Numbered from the stretch's first letter, positions 24,025 to 33,707 are shown. The stretch is 64,000 nucleotides of DNA from CAYLUN01 sp964386865 (GCA_964386865.1 CAYLUN010000006.1:1-64000); one strand, 5' to 3'. Numbers and translations: made by a program. The notes: generated from the letters alone by a model not told the origin.

Positions 24025-26217
24025 TCACCGACCTCCGGTCTCCACCGCCGCGCGGGCCGCGTCGAACTCGCCTCCGCAGCCCCACGCGGAGGGCTTGTCG
24101 CCCATCACGAAGGCCAGCGTGCCGCCTGCCACGATGTTGCGGTGGCGGATCACCGGCTCATTGAGCGGCTGGCCGTTGAGCGTGGCCGACTGGACGTAGA
24201 GGTTCCTTCCGCCGGCGTTCTCGGCCGTCACGGTGAAGCTCTTACCACCCGCCACGCGGAAGGCGAAGCGCGGGCCGCGCGGGCCGTGCAGGTAGTAGGC
24301 GTCCTGTCCCGCGAAGGGGAAGAAGCCCGCGTTGAGGAAGACGTAGAGCGAGCCCATCGCGCCGGAGTCGTCGTCGCCGGGAGGCCCGTCCTTGGTGAAC
24401 TTGGAGCACAGCTTGTCCGCCCAGTACGACGCGAGGTAGGGCCGCTGCACGTGGTCGAAAAGCCAGATCGTCATGAACGAGGGCTCGTTGCCGAAGTCGA
24501 TCAGGTCGTGCGTGAGCGCGAACTGGAGGCGCTCAGTGAACTTCGCCTTGCCGCCCATCGCCTCGATCATGCCGGGCACGTCGTGCGGCAGCACGTACGA
24601 GTACTGCCAGCAGGTGCCCTCGTAGAAGTCGGTGTTGTAGCCTTTGCGGGCCTCGGTCGGCTGGAAGGTGCCGTCCGCGTTGCGGGCGCGGATGAAGCCG
24701 GTGAAGCCGCTGTCGGCGAGCGACGCGTCCCAGACGTTGCGCCAGCTGCGCGAACGTTCGAGCAGTCGCTTGGCCTCGTCGGCCTTGCCGAGCCCTGCCG
24801 CCACCTGCGACGCACACCAGTCGTTGTAGGCGAAGCCGATCGTGCCCGAGCCGGACTTCATGCGGCCGCAGTAGTCGTGCTTGCTCTTGTGCGCCACCCA
24901 GCCTTTGGTGCGGTAGTCCTCGGTGCGGCGGTTCGCGTTGGCGGCGAGCACCTCCCACGCCGCGTTCCAGTCGACGCCCGGAATCTGCTTGGCGTAGGCG
25001 TCGGCGATCACGTTGTCGGCCTCGTCGCCGCCCTGCCCCACGCGGTACTCCTTGCCCTGGATGTAGGCTGCGGCGCACTGGCCGTTGCGGCGCAGGCGCT
25101 CGACGAACGAGCGCACGTTGCCGGACACCACGTCGGGCTGGAGGATCGCCATCAGCGGGAAGAGCGTCTTCCACGTGTCCCACAGCGTGTAGTGGTCATC
25201 CCAGCACGGCGCGTCGACCGGCCAGCCGTCGGCGTCGCCCGTGCGGTCGCGCGGCTGCACCATCGCGTGGAAGAGGTGCGTATAGAAGAGCTTCTTGTCT
25301 TCGTCCGATAGGCCGGCGACCTCGATGGCTGACAGCGCGCCGTCCCACGCCTGCCGCGCGTTCGCCGCGAGCGCGTCGATGTCCCACGCGGGGATTTCGC
25401 GGTCGAGCCACTCGGCGGCGCGCTCGACGGAGGTGAAGGAGACCGCGATCTTCAGGTGCACCGTGCGCGCCTGGCGCGCGTCGAAGCGCAGCCACGCGCC
25501 GAGCGGCTCGCGCGTCTCGATCTTGGCCGAGGCGGCGCCGTCCTGTTCGCCCGCGCCGCGCCACACGCCGAAGCCCGCGGGCTTCACGTCCACCTTGGCG
25601 CAGAAGAAGAGCCGGTACGGGGCGGGGTTCCAGTTGCCGTCGAAGGTGCCGCCGCCGGTGATGGTGCCGGTCGCGGCGTCGACGCGAACCTCACCGTTGG
25701 TCAGCGCGGTCGCCTTGCCGATCTTACGGGCGACGTTGAAGACGAGGCGGGCGTCCTCGTTCGCGGGGAACTCGAAGCGGTAGAGCGCGGAGTGGGCGCC
25801 GGGAGCGACGGTGCAGCGCGTGTCCCAGCGCGTGAGCCGCGCCTGATACTTAAAGCACGACGCCGACACATCGGCGAGCGGCGAGGCCAGGTCGGCCTCC
25901 TTGACGCCCGGCCCGAGGCGGGGCGAGACGAGGAAGTTACCGTAGGTCGGCGTGCCGCCCGTGCCCTGCGTGTGAAGCTGCGCGAAGCCGACCACGTCGT
26001 CGCCGTAAACGAAGCCCGAGGTCTTGGGCTTGAGCGTGTTGGGGCTCGGGTAGACCGACGCGTGCGGCAAGCAGGGGCCGGGCATGCAGGCGCCGTGCCC
26101 GACCACGCCGATCATCGGGTCGACCCAGCGCGACAGCCCATCCGCTTCGGCGACCATTCCCCAGCCAGCCGACAACGCCACAACGACTAACACCCACGCT
26201 CCGCCGCTCTTGCTCAT
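24025..26217 (-). CDS. Secreted glycoside hydrolase family 92 alpha-mannosidase
   Basis: A 730-residue exported enzyme with a signal peptide (VLVVVALSAGWGMVAEA). GH92 hallmarks are present: WVDPMIG and TYGNF at the N-terminal beta domain, TLWDTWKTLFPLM, and PPGDDDSGAMGSLYVF containing the calcium/general-base acidic cluster, then GFFPFAGQDAYYLHGP. The family normally reads GNDD at this cluster; here it is GDDD. GH92 enzymes are calcium-dependent exo-alpha-mannosidases acting on alpha-1,2-, 1,3- or 1,4-linked mannose of N-glycans or yeast mannan. GGAG lies 5 nt before the ATG. It lies downstream of the XylR-like regulator on the same strand, which suggests sugar-responsive control. Confidence 0.92.
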   Translation of the reverse strand: MSKSGGAWVLVVVALSAGWGMVAEADGLSRWVDPMIGVVGHGACMPGPCLPHASVYPSPNTLKPKTSGFVYGDDVVGFAQLHTQGTGGTPTYGNFLVSPRLGPGVKEADLASPLADVSASCFKYQARLTRWDTRCTVAPGAHSALYRFEFPANEDARLVFNVARKIGKATALTNGEVRVDAATGTITGGGTFDGNWNPAPYRLFFCAKVDVKPAGFGVWRGAGEQDGAASAKIETREPLGAWLRFDARQARTVHLKIAVSFTSVERAAEWLDREIPAWDIDALAANARQAWDGALSAIEVAGLSDEDKKLFYTHLFHAMVQPRDRTGDADGWPVDAPCWDDHYTLWDTWKTLFPLMAILQPDVVSGNVRSFVERLRRNGQCAAAYIQGKEYRVGQGGDEADNVIADAYAKQIPGVDWNAAWEVLAANANRRTEDYRTKGWVAHKSKHDYCGRMKSGSGTIGFAYNDWCASQVAAGLGKADEAKRLLERSRSWRNVWDASLADSGFTGFIRARNADGTFQPTEARKGYNTDFYEGTCWQYSYVLPHDVPGMIEAMGGKAKFTERLQFALTHDLIDFGNEPSFMTIWLFDHVQRPYLASYWADKLCSKFTKDGPPGDDDSGAMGSLYVFLNAGFFPFAGQDAYYLHGPRGPRFAFRVAGGKSFTVTAENAGGRNLYVQSATLNGQPLNEPVIRHRNIVAGGTLAFVMGDKPSAWGCGGEFDAARAAVETGGR

Positions 26218-26315
26218 TGCTACTCCTTTACGCTAAAGATGTCGAAAACTTAACACGCGGCGTGCCGGGAGTCAACCGCGACTCTGCGAGAAGAAACCGC
26301 AGCGGCCACCCTCGC

Positions 26316-26374
26316 ATGGTAGGGACGGCAGCCCCTGCCGTCCGCGGACGCCGGCGGGGCGGTGTCCCTACCAT
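26316..26374. repeat. Palindromic element, family C, with 11-nt perfect terminal inverted repeats
   Basis: ATGGTAGGGAC and GTCCCTACCAT bound a 59-nt GC-rich element whose interior contains ACGGCAGCCCCTGCCGT. Related sequences occur near 30190, 31390, 41082, 41392, 56062 and 60900. It lies in the region between the GH92 and XylR-like genes, which otherwise holds only a CCCGGGCTTCAGCCC hairpin near 26472. Confidence 0.8.
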
Positions 26375-26514
26375 GTAAAGACAATGCCCGTAGTTGCGGC
26401 TCTCAACAGGCTCGGTAAAGTGGGCTGACGCCCGAACTGCAAGCGGGCACGCGCATGGGCCAAGCGCTTGTAGCCCGGGCTTCAGCCCACCTTTCCGTGT
26501 CAAGTCCGGCCCAA

Positions 26515-27726
26515 TTAGATCAACTCACCGGCCCGGTGCGCCGCCTTGCTGTCCTTGCGGAACTGCCGCATGGTCACGCCGAAATTCTTGCGGAAGACCA
26601 GACCCAGATAGCTCTCGCTCTCGTAGCCGCAATGCTCGGTGATCTCGGCGATCGAGCGTTCGGTCTCCTGCAGCAGCCGGCGCACCTGCGCCAGACGCGC
26701 GCGCTGCAGCTCGTCGTGGATCGAGTGGCCCACCGCCTCCCGGAAGCGCAGCTCCGCGAGCCGGCGCGAGACGCTCAGGTGCTTGACCACATCGGCGACT
26801 TTCATGCCGATGCCCGCGTTGAGGCGGATGAACTCCACCGCTTTGACCGCCAGCCGGTCCGTGAACTGCAGGCGCTCTGTGGACTGCCGGCCCACCACGC
26901 GCAGCGGGCCATACTGCAGAGCCTCTACTTTGCGGTTCCTGCCGCGCATCATGCGGTCGAGCATCTGGGCCGCGTAGTAGCCGCTGCCTTCGGTGTCGCG
27001 CAGGATGCTGGTCAGCGGCGGGTTGGTCGTGGCGCAGATCAGCTCGTCGTTGTCGACCCCCAGCGCCGCGATTTGATCCGGCACGCTGAGGCCCGCCATC
27101 ACGCAGGTGTCGAGAACCTGCCGCCCGCGCACGTCGTTCGCAGCCATCAGCCCGACCGGCTTGGGAAGCTTCGCCAGCCACGCGGCCATCCCCTTCTGCT
27201 CGATGCCCCAGTCGTTGCGGGCCACTTCGGACAGCGAGTCGTAGACCGCCGCCGCGAAGCCCGCGTCGGCCAAGCGTTTGACGAAACCGGCGCGCCGCTT
27301 GCGCGCCCAGTTGCTGTCCCAGATGTCGCTCACAAACGCGAAGTTTCGGAAACCCTGATCCAAGAGATACTCCGCGCCCATGCGGCCGACGGCAGCCGAG
27401 TCACAGCAGATCGTGGAGAAACGGAACTGCGGATAGGCGCAGATGGCCTGCGGATCCAGCGGGTCGAAAAGCACGGTCGGCACGCGCGCCCGCATGATGG
27501 GCTCCAGCAGCTCGGTCAGCGTCGTTCCTGCGATAATGCCGCTGACGCCCAGCGACGCCGGATCGCCGAGCGGCTGCTCGTAGCGCTTGCCTTCGACGAT
27601 GTGCAGACGCCACGGGCCGTAGAGCCTCTCGTAGCGCAAGATGCCTTGGATGCGATCCCGGTTGATCTTGTTGGACATCTCCAGCAAGAGCATCACCTGC
27701 GTCATCTGTTTGGCAATTCGGGACAT
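26515..27726 (-). CDS. XylR-type transcriptional regulator (periplasmic-binding-like sensor plus AraC HTH)
   Basis: A 403-residue regulator. Residues 1-280 form a LacI/periplasmic-binding-protein-like sugar sensor (QGILRYERLYGPWRLHI; VGLMAANDVRGRQVLDTC; LGVDNDELIC), and the last 110 residues are an AraC/XylS DNA-binding domain with two helix-turn-helices (VADVVKHLSVSRRLAELRF; SIAEITEHCGYESESYLGLVFRKNFGVTMRQFR). This architecture is that of E. coli XylR. It should bind a monosaccharide and regulate nearby glycoside hydrolase genes. It begins 21 nt after the stop of the GH42-like gene, so the two are probably co-transcribed. The ligand is unknown. Confidence 0.9.
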   Translation of the reverse strand: MSRIAKQMTQVMLLLEMSNKINRDRIQGILRYERLYGPWRLHIVEGKRYEQPLGDPASLGVSGIIAGTTLTELLEPIMRARVPTVLFDPLDPQAICAYPQFRFSTICCDSAAVGRMGAEYLLDQGFRNFAFVSDIWDSNWARKRRAGFVKRLADAGFAAAVYDSLSEVARNDWGIEQKGMAAWLAKLPKPVGLMAANDVRGRQVLDTCVMAGLSVPDQIAALGVDNDELICATTNPPLTSILRDTEGSGYYAAQMLDRMMRGRNRKVEALQYGPLRVVGRQSTERLQFTDRLAVKAVEFIRLNAGIGMKVADVVKHLSVSRRLAELRFREAVGHSIHDELQRARLAQVRRLLQETERSIAEITEHCGYESESYLGLVFRKNFGVTMRQFRKDSKAAHRAGELI

Positions 27727-27747
27727 TCTTGATTCCGTGTCAATCGC

Positions 27748-29979
27748 TCAGGGTTTGGGCTTCGACAGCCGCTGCCAGTCAGGCGTGAGGGCGAGAAGCG
27801 GTGCTGGAACGTCGCCGATGACTCCCTGCAGCACGCCTTTGAACGCGCCGTCTGGCCCGCGAACCAGCGCGAGGTCCACGCGCTCCGGCAGCGCGATCTC
27901 CAGTCCGTCGGTCTTCACGCGGGAAAGGCCGCCCGCCGCGAACGCGGCGACCTTGCCGTCAGAGGTGAAGCGGACCGCCGCCACGCCGACCGCGTCGACC
28001 TCGACCGTGTGCCCTTGCCACACAAACGTTTCGCGGATCGGATCGCCGGCCGCGCACCGCGTGCCTGCCGCGCGGATGTAGGTGCCGTCCGTCAGCGCGG
28101 CAAAGCCCTCCGTCGGCGGCGCGGGGTGCGCGACATTCTTCCGCTCCCACGCGGTGACGCGCGTCATGCCTGCACGCTCGAGAAGCCGCGTCACCTCGGC
28201 CGAGCAGGCGCCGTCGTCCGCGTAACGCCGTATGGCCGCTCCCAACCGTCCTGCGGCGTCCAGCGGGCGCGCCTCCGCGTCGCGCGTCCAGTCGCCGACT
28301 TGGAACAGCGCGCTCTTGCCAGCCGCCGCGCGGCTGAAGAACGCCAGCTCTTTCTCGCCGCCGAACTCGGGCTGGTAGAGCACGACCGCGCGATAGCGCT
28401 GCAGGCCGAGACAGACGTAGCCCTCAGCGTCGAGCCGCAGCGCGTGCGACGCGACCAAGCTGGAAGGAATCAGATCTGTCGGATAGCCTGCGGCGCAGAG
28501 CGCGGAGGCGACCTCCAGTCCGACGCGGCTGTACGACGGGCCGGCCCAGTTCATGGCGCAGGCGTGACCGAAGATCACCGCGACAGGGCAGTCGAGCGGA
28601 GCCTTCGTGATAACGTCGAGCATGCGCAGCCGCGACAGGCCCGCCATCAGGCCGCTCCTCAGCAGCAGCGCCTCGCGCTCGCCGGCCTTGAGGTCCGGCC
28701 GCGGGTAGAGCGGATGGACGTTGAGGCGCCCGCCGCTCAGCGCGCCCTGCCACAGCTCGCGCACGTACGGCTCCGTCTCCTTGGCGTAGTACTGGTTGTA
28801 CCAGAGCGGGTAGCCCCAGCGCTTGGCGAGCGAGGTGCGGCACGGAACCGGCGTGGACTCGTCCGACTGGCCGATGTCACGCGTGGCGGCCCACCACGAC
28901 AGTCCGTTCTTGCGGAACTCCTGCGGGCCCGGATACGGCGTCCACGTGGCGTGGGTGACGATGAACGCGTCCTGGCCGAAGGCCTCTTTGCCCGCGCGGT
29001 AGAAGTCGTCCTCGACCGCCGCGTTACGGTCGAAGCACAGCCGGCGGTAGCGGTTGATCGCGGCTTGCCGCTCGCGCTCAAGGCCCTTTTCGCCCGCAGC
29101 CATCAGCAGCGCGTCGCGCACGAGGTCGCGGCCTCCCGAACGTTCCGCGTAGGCTTTGGCCGTCGCCGCCGAGTACCAGTAGCGGTCGTGCGCGGGGTTG
29201 CCCGTGTGATCCGGCGGAAAGCCCCACTCGTCCTTCATGATCCCGGCGAGCGGCAGGTCGGCATACTGCTTGATGATGGCTCGCTGGTACTCGAGCAGGT
29301 GCGGCGCGAAGACGTCGGGCGTGAGGCAGGTGTGCGAGGCGATCACGCAGGCGCCGCGCCCCGGCTGCGCGGGCACCCGCACCGTCAGCGTGCGCGGGCC
29401 TTCGGGCGTGGCGGTCACGCCGTCCGCCGTGATGTCGCGCACAGTCGCGGGGTCGACGCCGTCCGCGCCACGCGCGAAGGCGTAGACGCGCACCAGCCGC
29501 GTGGTCAGGCACTCGTACTTGGGCAGGCTGCCGTTCATGTGGTCGCCCGTATCGACACCGGTAAACACGACCTCGGCCGGCGCGTCGTTCGTGAAGTCGG
29601 CGAAGCGGAGCACCAGCTCCTCCTGCTGCTCATCGGGATACAGGGCGCGGAAGGCCTGACGCGCCAGGCGTACATCCACCTCCCACGCGACCTTCAGGCC
29701 GAGCGTCGCCGCGTACCGCGCGGCCCTGCCTACTTGGTCGTGAACCTGCGGCTCGACGACCTCGGCCCGGCGGCAGGCGGCGGAGAGCAGCGTGTACGGC
29801 GACTGGGCTGCCGCCGCGTCCAAGAAGTCCTTGTAGCCCTCCGGCTCCAGCTCCCGCTGCGTCCAGAACCACGCGCCGATCACCGGCGGCCGCTCGCTGC
29901 CCACCGGCCGCGCCTTCGGCTCGGCCGCACGCAACGTGCCAGCCAACACGATTCCGAGGAAAGCCCATCGACAAGTCAT
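27748..29979 (-). CDS. Secreted putative glycoside hydrolase (TIM-barrel, GH42-like architecture)
   Basis: A 743-residue exported protein; the ATG at 29979 has AGGA upstream and starts a signal peptide (FLGIVLAGTLRAAEP). The N-terminal half looks like a (beta/alpha)8 barrel (GAWFWTQRELEPEGYKDFLD, PLAGIMKDEWGFPP), and the middle segment (CPVAVIFGHACAMNWAGPSY) resembles a GH42-type trimerisation or amidotransferase-like domain. KDEWG could hold a catalytic acid, but I cannot align a second one confidently. It is a conserved-looking family without a name I can give. It is followed by the XylR-like regulator, and a GH28-like gene lies upstream. Glycan hydrolysis is inferred from fold and context only. 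Confidence 0.55.
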   Translation of the reverse strand: MTCRWAFLGIVLAGTLRAAEPKARPVGSERPPVIGAWFWTQRELEPEGYKDFLDAAAAQSPYTLLSAACRRAEVVEPQVHDQVGRAARYAATLGLKVAWEVDVRLARQAFRALYPDEQQEELVLRFADFTNDAPAEVVFTGVDTGDHMNGSLPKYECLTTRLVRVYAFARGADGVDPATVRDITADGVTATPEGPRTLTVRVPAQPGRGACVIASHTCLTPDVFAPHLLEYQRAIIKQYADLPLAGIMKDEWGFPPDHTGNPAHDRYWYSAATAKAYAERSGGRDLVRDALLMAAGEKGLERERQAAINRYRRLCFDRNAAVEDDFYRAGKEAFGQDAFIVTHATWTPYPGPQEFRKNGLSWWAATRDIGQSDESTPVPCRTSLAKRWGYPLWYNQYYAKETEPYVRELWQGALSGGRLNVHPLYPRPDLKAGEREALLLRSGLMAGLSRLRMLDVITKAPLDCPVAVIFGHACAMNWAGPSYSRVGLEVASALCAAGYPTDLIPSSLVASHALRLDAEGYVCLGLQRYRAVVLYQPEFGGEKELAFFSRAAAGKSALFQVGDWTRDAEARPLDAAGRLGAAIRRYADDGACSAEVTRLLERAGMTRVTAWERKNVAHPAPPTEGFAALTDGTYIRAAGTRCAAGDPIRETFVWQGHTVEVDAVGVAAVRFTSDGKVAAFAAGGLSRVKTDGLEIALPERVDLALVRGPDGAFKGVLQGVIGDVPAPLLALTPDWQRLSKPKP

Positions 29980-30189
29980 AGTGTCCTCATGTAGCCATAG
30001 TTGACCTGCCTCAGATGCTCGATGTGGGCGAACCGCTCGTTGGGTGTCCACGACCGCCACCACGCGGCGTCATCCTCCGCCGACCTTCGCTGACGACCGC
30101 GGCCGCCGTCTTGTCCAGCGACCAGCGCATACGCTTCGGCGGAGGCTGCCTACTCACTGCTTTCATAAGCGAATGGTAACACGTCTAAT

Positions 30190-30220
30190 CCGCGGACGGC
30201 AAGGGGCTGCCGTCCCCACC
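30190..30220. repeat. Palindromic element, family C fragment
   Basis: CGCGGACGGCAAGGGGCTGCC followed by GTCCCCACC is a hairpin matching the family C core. It lies directly 3' of the GH28-like gene. The remaining 200 nt of this intergenic region show no gene. Confidence 0.65.
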
Positions 30221-30223
30221 CAG

Positions 30224-31357
30224 CTAGAACTGCTTGGCGTCGATGACCACATTCTCGGTCGGGGCGGTGCGCTCGACGAGGTTGGTGCAGCCGCCGTAGC
30301 CGACGATGTTGCGCAGGACGGCGTTCTTAAGCGGGCCTTGGATGCGCACGGCCGTCCTGCCGCGCGTCAGCACGTTGTCGACGAAGACGTTGTAGGTGTC
30401 GCCCAGCTGGCACGGCGACATCGACCAGTAGCGCAGGTCGCCGATCTTGACGCCGGCCTGTACGCGCGGGTTGTTTGGGCCCGAGGCGTCCATGACGTCG
30501 CTGATAAAGATGTTGTAGAGCTTGATGCCGTCCTGGTTCAACAGGCGCACGATGTGGTGGCCGCCGGCGACCTTGGCGCGCACGTTGCGGACCGTGATGT
30601 TGTAGATGTCGTCGTCCGGACGCGGCGCGTTGCCGCCCACCTGCATGGAGCGAACTCCGGCGTTCGTTTGGGCCTTATCGTTGCGCAGGCCGGTCAGGGC
30701 GATCGTGTCGTCGCCGGTCTCGCCCGTGATGTTCTCGATCAGGATGTCATGGCAGCCCTTGCGGATGTCCACGCCGTCCTGGTTCGGGTACTTGTTGGTG
30801 TTCTTGAAATTCAGGTTCGCGATGCGTCCGTAAGCGCAGCCGTTCTCCACCGAGACCGCCCACGCCTGCGTCTCATCCAGCGTGAAGCCTTCGATGGCGA
30901 AGTGGCGGACGCCGCACAGCAGCACGCCGATGGTACGCCAGCCGCTCTTGTCGCCGGGCGGGTCGAAGTGCGCCTCGGTGCCGCCGCTCAGCACGGCGCT
31001 GCCCACGCCGAGGATGCGGATGTTGGCGTTGGTCTGCGGCGGCTCGGCGGTCGCGCCGGCGTTGCGGATCAGGTTGTCGCGCGTGCCCGGCGCGAGGCGC
31101 ACGAGGCAGTCGCGCAGGGTCAGCGTGAAGTCCGAGGGCAGCAGGATCGCGCGGTCGATCAGCCAGAGCGGCTGGCCGCGCGTCGCGTTCATGCGCGGAA
31201 TCTCGACCGCGCGCTCGCCGCTCTTCACGGCCGCGGCGATGGCCGCCTCGATGCGGTCGCTGTCCGTGCCGCTCGGGAAATCATTCGGCGTCACCGCCGC
31301 GTGCGCCATCCAGGCCGCGCCTGTCGCCGCCGCCAGCCAAACGCATAGCGTGCTCAT
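30224..31357 (-). CDS. Secreted right-handed beta-helix protein, GH28 (polygalacturonase)-like
   Basis: A 377-residue exported protein starting at the ATG at 31357 (GGAGAGC upstream; signal peptide CVWLAAATGAAWMAHAA). Parallel beta-helix coils run through the protein, with the GH28-like signature NQDGVDIRKGCHDILIENI and ETGDDTIALT, where two Asp positions would be catalytic in polygalacturonases. The later GH and RIK motifs of true polygalacturonases are not clear, so the substrate could be another uronate or sulfated polysaccharide. It is upstream of the GH42-like gene on the same strand. The surrounding sugar regulators and hydrolases support a polysaccharide-utilisation role. Confidence 0.75.
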   Translation of the reverse strand: MSTLCVWLAAATGAAWMAHAAVTPNDFPSGTDSDRIEAAIAAAVKSGERAVEIPRMNATRGQPLWLIDRAILLPSDFTLTLRDCLVRLAPGTRDNLIRNAGATAEPPQTNANIRILGVGSAVLSGGTEAHFDPPGDKSGWRTIGVLLCGVRHFAIEGFTLDETQAWAVSVENGCAYGRIANLNFKNTNKYPNQDGVDIRKGCHDILIENITGETGDDTIALTGLRNDKAQTNAGVRSMQVGGNAPRPDDDIYNITVRNVRAKVAGGHHIVRLLNQDGIKLYNIFISDVMDASGPNNPRVQAGVKIGDLRYWSMSPCQLGDTYNVFVDNVLTRGRTAVRIQGPLKNAVLRNIVGYGGCTNLVERTAPTENVVIDAKQF

Positions 31358-31452
31358 GCTCTCCGCCTCCCGGCCGCCCGGCCCGATGGAGAGACGGCGC
31401 CTCCGCCGTCCGCGGCCCGCGGAGACGCGGGCCGCCCTCCAGCTCGCTCCGT

Positions 31453-32463
31453 TCAGCCCTGGAGCACCGTGATGCACATCGTGCCGACGATGTCGTCCGC
31501 GCTGCAGCCGCGCGAGAGGTCGTTGACCGGCTTTGCCAGGCCCTGAATGACCGGGCCCAGGGCCGTGGCGCCGGCCAGGCGCTCGACCAGCTTGTAGCAG
31601 ATGTTGCCGGCCTGCAGGTCAGGGAAGATCAGCACGTTGGCGTCGCCCAGAATCGCGCCGCCCTTGTTCTTTGAGGCTCCGACCGAGGGGACGAGGGCGG
31701 CGTCCGCCTGCATCTCGCCGTCCACGACCGCATCCACGCCCTGCTCGGCGAAGCGTTTCTTGGTCAGCTCGACCGCGGTGCGCACCTTGTCGACCAGCTC
31801 GTGCGAGGCGCTGCCCTTGGTGGAAAAGCTCAGGAACGCCACGCGGGGCTGCTTGCCGAGCAGCTTCTTGTAGGATACCGCCGTCGCGTGCGCGATGTCG
31901 ACCAGCTCTTCGGCCGTCGGGCAGGGGTTCACGGCGCAGTCCGCGAAAAGCAGCGTCGAATCGCCTGAGGCGGTCGGCGCCTTCAGGTCCATAATGAACA
32001 TCGAGGAGGCCAGCTTGATGCCCTTGGCTGTGCCGACGCAGTGGAAGGCGCTGCGGAGCATGTCGCCGGTCGAGGCGATCGACCCGGCTACCATGCCCTG
32101 CGCGAGATTGAGCGCGACCATCAGGTTGCCGAAGTAGAGGCGCTTGCCCTTGACTGTTTGGAGCGCCTCATCCTCGGTCATGCCCTTCGCCTTGCGCTTC
32201 TCGTAGAGGGCCGCGGCCAGCTGGGGCAGCAGCTCGGACGTGGTGTAGTCGACCACGCGGATACCGGCGGAGGCCAGCGTCACGCCGGCCTTGGCTTCGG
32301 CGGCCGCGATCTCCTCGGGCGTGCCCAGCACGACCGGCGCGCAGAGCCCGAGCTTCGCCGCTTTGACCGCCGCCGTGACGACGCGCGGATCCAGGCCTTC
32401 TGGCAGGACAATGGTCTTCTTCAGCGCCGCGGCGCGGGGAATCATGGAGTCGAGAATGCCCAT
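31453..32463 (-). CDS. pta: Phosphate acetyltransferase
   Basis: A 336-residue enzyme of the short class I type, converting acetyl-CoA and phosphate to acetyl phosphate and CoA. Signatures: TIVLPEGLDPRVVTAA, the CoA/phosphate region GMVAGSIASTGDMLRSA, and FPDLQAGNICYKLVERLAGATALGP near the C-terminus. It starts 14 nt downstream of the ackA stop, forming a standard ackA-pta operon. Together the pair yields ATP and acetate from acetyl-CoA, consistent with fermentative growth on sugars. No odd features. Confidence 0.96.
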   Translation of the reverse strand: MGILDSMIPRAAALKKTIVLPEGLDPRVVTAAVKAAKLGLCAPVVLGTPEEIAAAEAKAGVTLASAGIRVVDYTTSELLPQLAAALYEKRKAKGMTEDEALQTVKGKRLYFGNLMVALNLAQGMVAGSIASTGDMLRSAFHCVGTAKGIKLASSMFIMDLKAPTASGDSTLLFADCAVNPCPTAEELVDIAHATAVSYKKLLGKQPRVAFLSFSTKGSASHELVDKVRTAVELTKKRFAEQGVDAVVDGEMQADAALVPSVGASKNKGGAILGDANVLIFPDLQAGNICYKLVERLAGATALGPVIQGLAKPVNDLSRGCSADDIVGTMCITVLQG

Positions 32464-32477
32464 GGGAAAAGGTCTCC

Positions 32478-33707
32478 TTATTTCTTGGCTACGCCTGACA
32501 GCAGGCGGAAGGTGTCGCGTGCGATCATCAGCTCCTCGTTAGTCGGAATCACGATTGCCGGGAGCTTGGAGCTGTCGGCGCTGATCAGGCCGAGCGTGCC
32601 GAAGACCGCCTTGTTCTTGGCCTCGTCCAGCTTGCAGCCGAGCGCCTCCAGGCGCGACAGAATGGCCTTGCGCCCGGGGATGCTGTTCTCGCCGATGCCG
32701 CCCGTAAAGATGACCGCGTCAGCCCCGCCCAGGAGCGTGAAGTACCCGCCGATGTAGAGCGCGGCACGGTGGCCGAACATGTCGAGCGCGTTCTGCGCGG
32801 CGGCCTTGCCCTGCGCGGCCGCGTTCACGGTGTCGCGCATGTCGCCGCTGTCGAGGCCGTTGACGCCCTGCAGGCCGCTCTGCTTGTTCAGCACGTTGTC
32901 GATCTCGTCGATGCTCATGCCTTTGCGGGCGAGGAAGAAAATGATGGCCGGGTCGATGTCGCCGCAGCGCGTCCCCATGATCAAGCCGGGAAGCGGCGTC
33001 AGCCCCATGGTCGTGTCGAGCACCTTGCCGCCCTTGACCGCGGCGATGGAGGAGCCGTTGCCCATGTGGCAGGTGATGAGGCTCAGCTCTTCGAGCGGCT
33101 TCTTGAGGTAGTCGGCGGCGGCCTGCGCGACGAACTTGTGCGACGTGCCGTGAAAGCCGTACTTGCGGATGCGGTACTCGTCGTAGTACTTCTGCGGCAG
33201 CGCATACATGAAGGCGTGCTTGGGCATGGTCTGGTGGAAGGCGGTGTCGAAGACCACGACGTTCGGCACATTGGGGAAAACCGTCTCACAGGCCACGATG
33301 CCGTCGAGGTTGGCGGGGTTGTGCAGCGGCGCCAGGTCCGCGCACTTCTTGATGCTCGCCTTCACGTCCTCGGTGACGACGACCGCGTCGGAGAAGTACT
33401 CCGCGCCATGGACCACGCGGTGGCCGATGGCGTTCACGTCTTTGAGCGACTTCAGGACGCCCGTGTCGGGGTCGGACAGCATCTTGCAGGCCATGGCCAG
33501 CGCCTTGCCGTGGTTCTCGGCCGAAATCCCCTGCTGGGACTTGGGCTCGCCGTCCCGCTGATAGATCAGGTTCGCGTTGGGCGTGCCGATGCGCTCCACC
33601 AGGCCTTTGGCCACCATGGTCTCCGTGGACATGCTGAACAACATGAATTTAAGCGAGGAGCTTCCTGAATTGATCACCAGGATCTTATCGTATTTTTTGA
33701 GGGGCAT
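32478..33707 (-). CDS. ackA: Acetate kinase
   Basis: A 409-residue ASKHA-fold kinase that makes ATP and acetate from acetyl phosphate and ADP. Signatures: ILVINSGSSSLKF at the N-terminus, AIGHRVVHGAEYF, VFDTAFHQTMP, YGFHGTSHKFVA, CHMGNGSSIAAVKGGKVLDTTMGLTPL, MGTRCGDIDPA and FTGGIGENS. The usual MGTRSGD motif has Cys in place of Ser. It is the first gene of the ackA-pta operon and lies divergent from glmM across 235 nt with no other gene. Within that gap a 7-bp hairpin (TGATGCG/CGCATCA, 33888-33910) precedes glmM. Confidence 0.96.
   Translation of the reverse strand: MPLKKYDKILVINSGSSSLKFMLFSMSTETMVAKGLVERIGTPNANLIYQRDGEPKSQQGISAENHGKALAMACKMLSDPDTGVLKSLKDVNAIGHRVVHGAEYFSDAVVVTEDVKASIKKCADLAPLHNPANLDGIVACETVFPNVPNVVVFDTAFHQTMPKHAFMYALPQKYYDEYRIRKYGFHGTSHKFVAQAAADYLKKPLEELSLITCHMGNGSSIAAVKGGKVLDTTMGLTPLPGLIMGTRCGDIDPAIIFFLARKGMSIDEIDNVLNKQSGLQGVNGLDSGDMRDTVNAAAQGKAAAQNALDMFGHRAALYIGGYFTLLGGADAVIFTGGIGENSIPGRKAILSRLEALGCKLDEAKNKAVFGTLGLISADSSKLPAIVIPTNEELMIARDTFRLLSGVAKK

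Noticed and set aside
17050..26490. CRISPR array from the recurrent palindromic repeats
   Set aside because: The units are scattered over kilobases in both orientations without regular spacers, and no cas gene is present.
28009..29994. 661-codon plus-strand frame opposite the GH42-like gene
   Set aside because: No domain and antisense-type composition. The minus strand has a signal peptide, ribosome site and structured protein.
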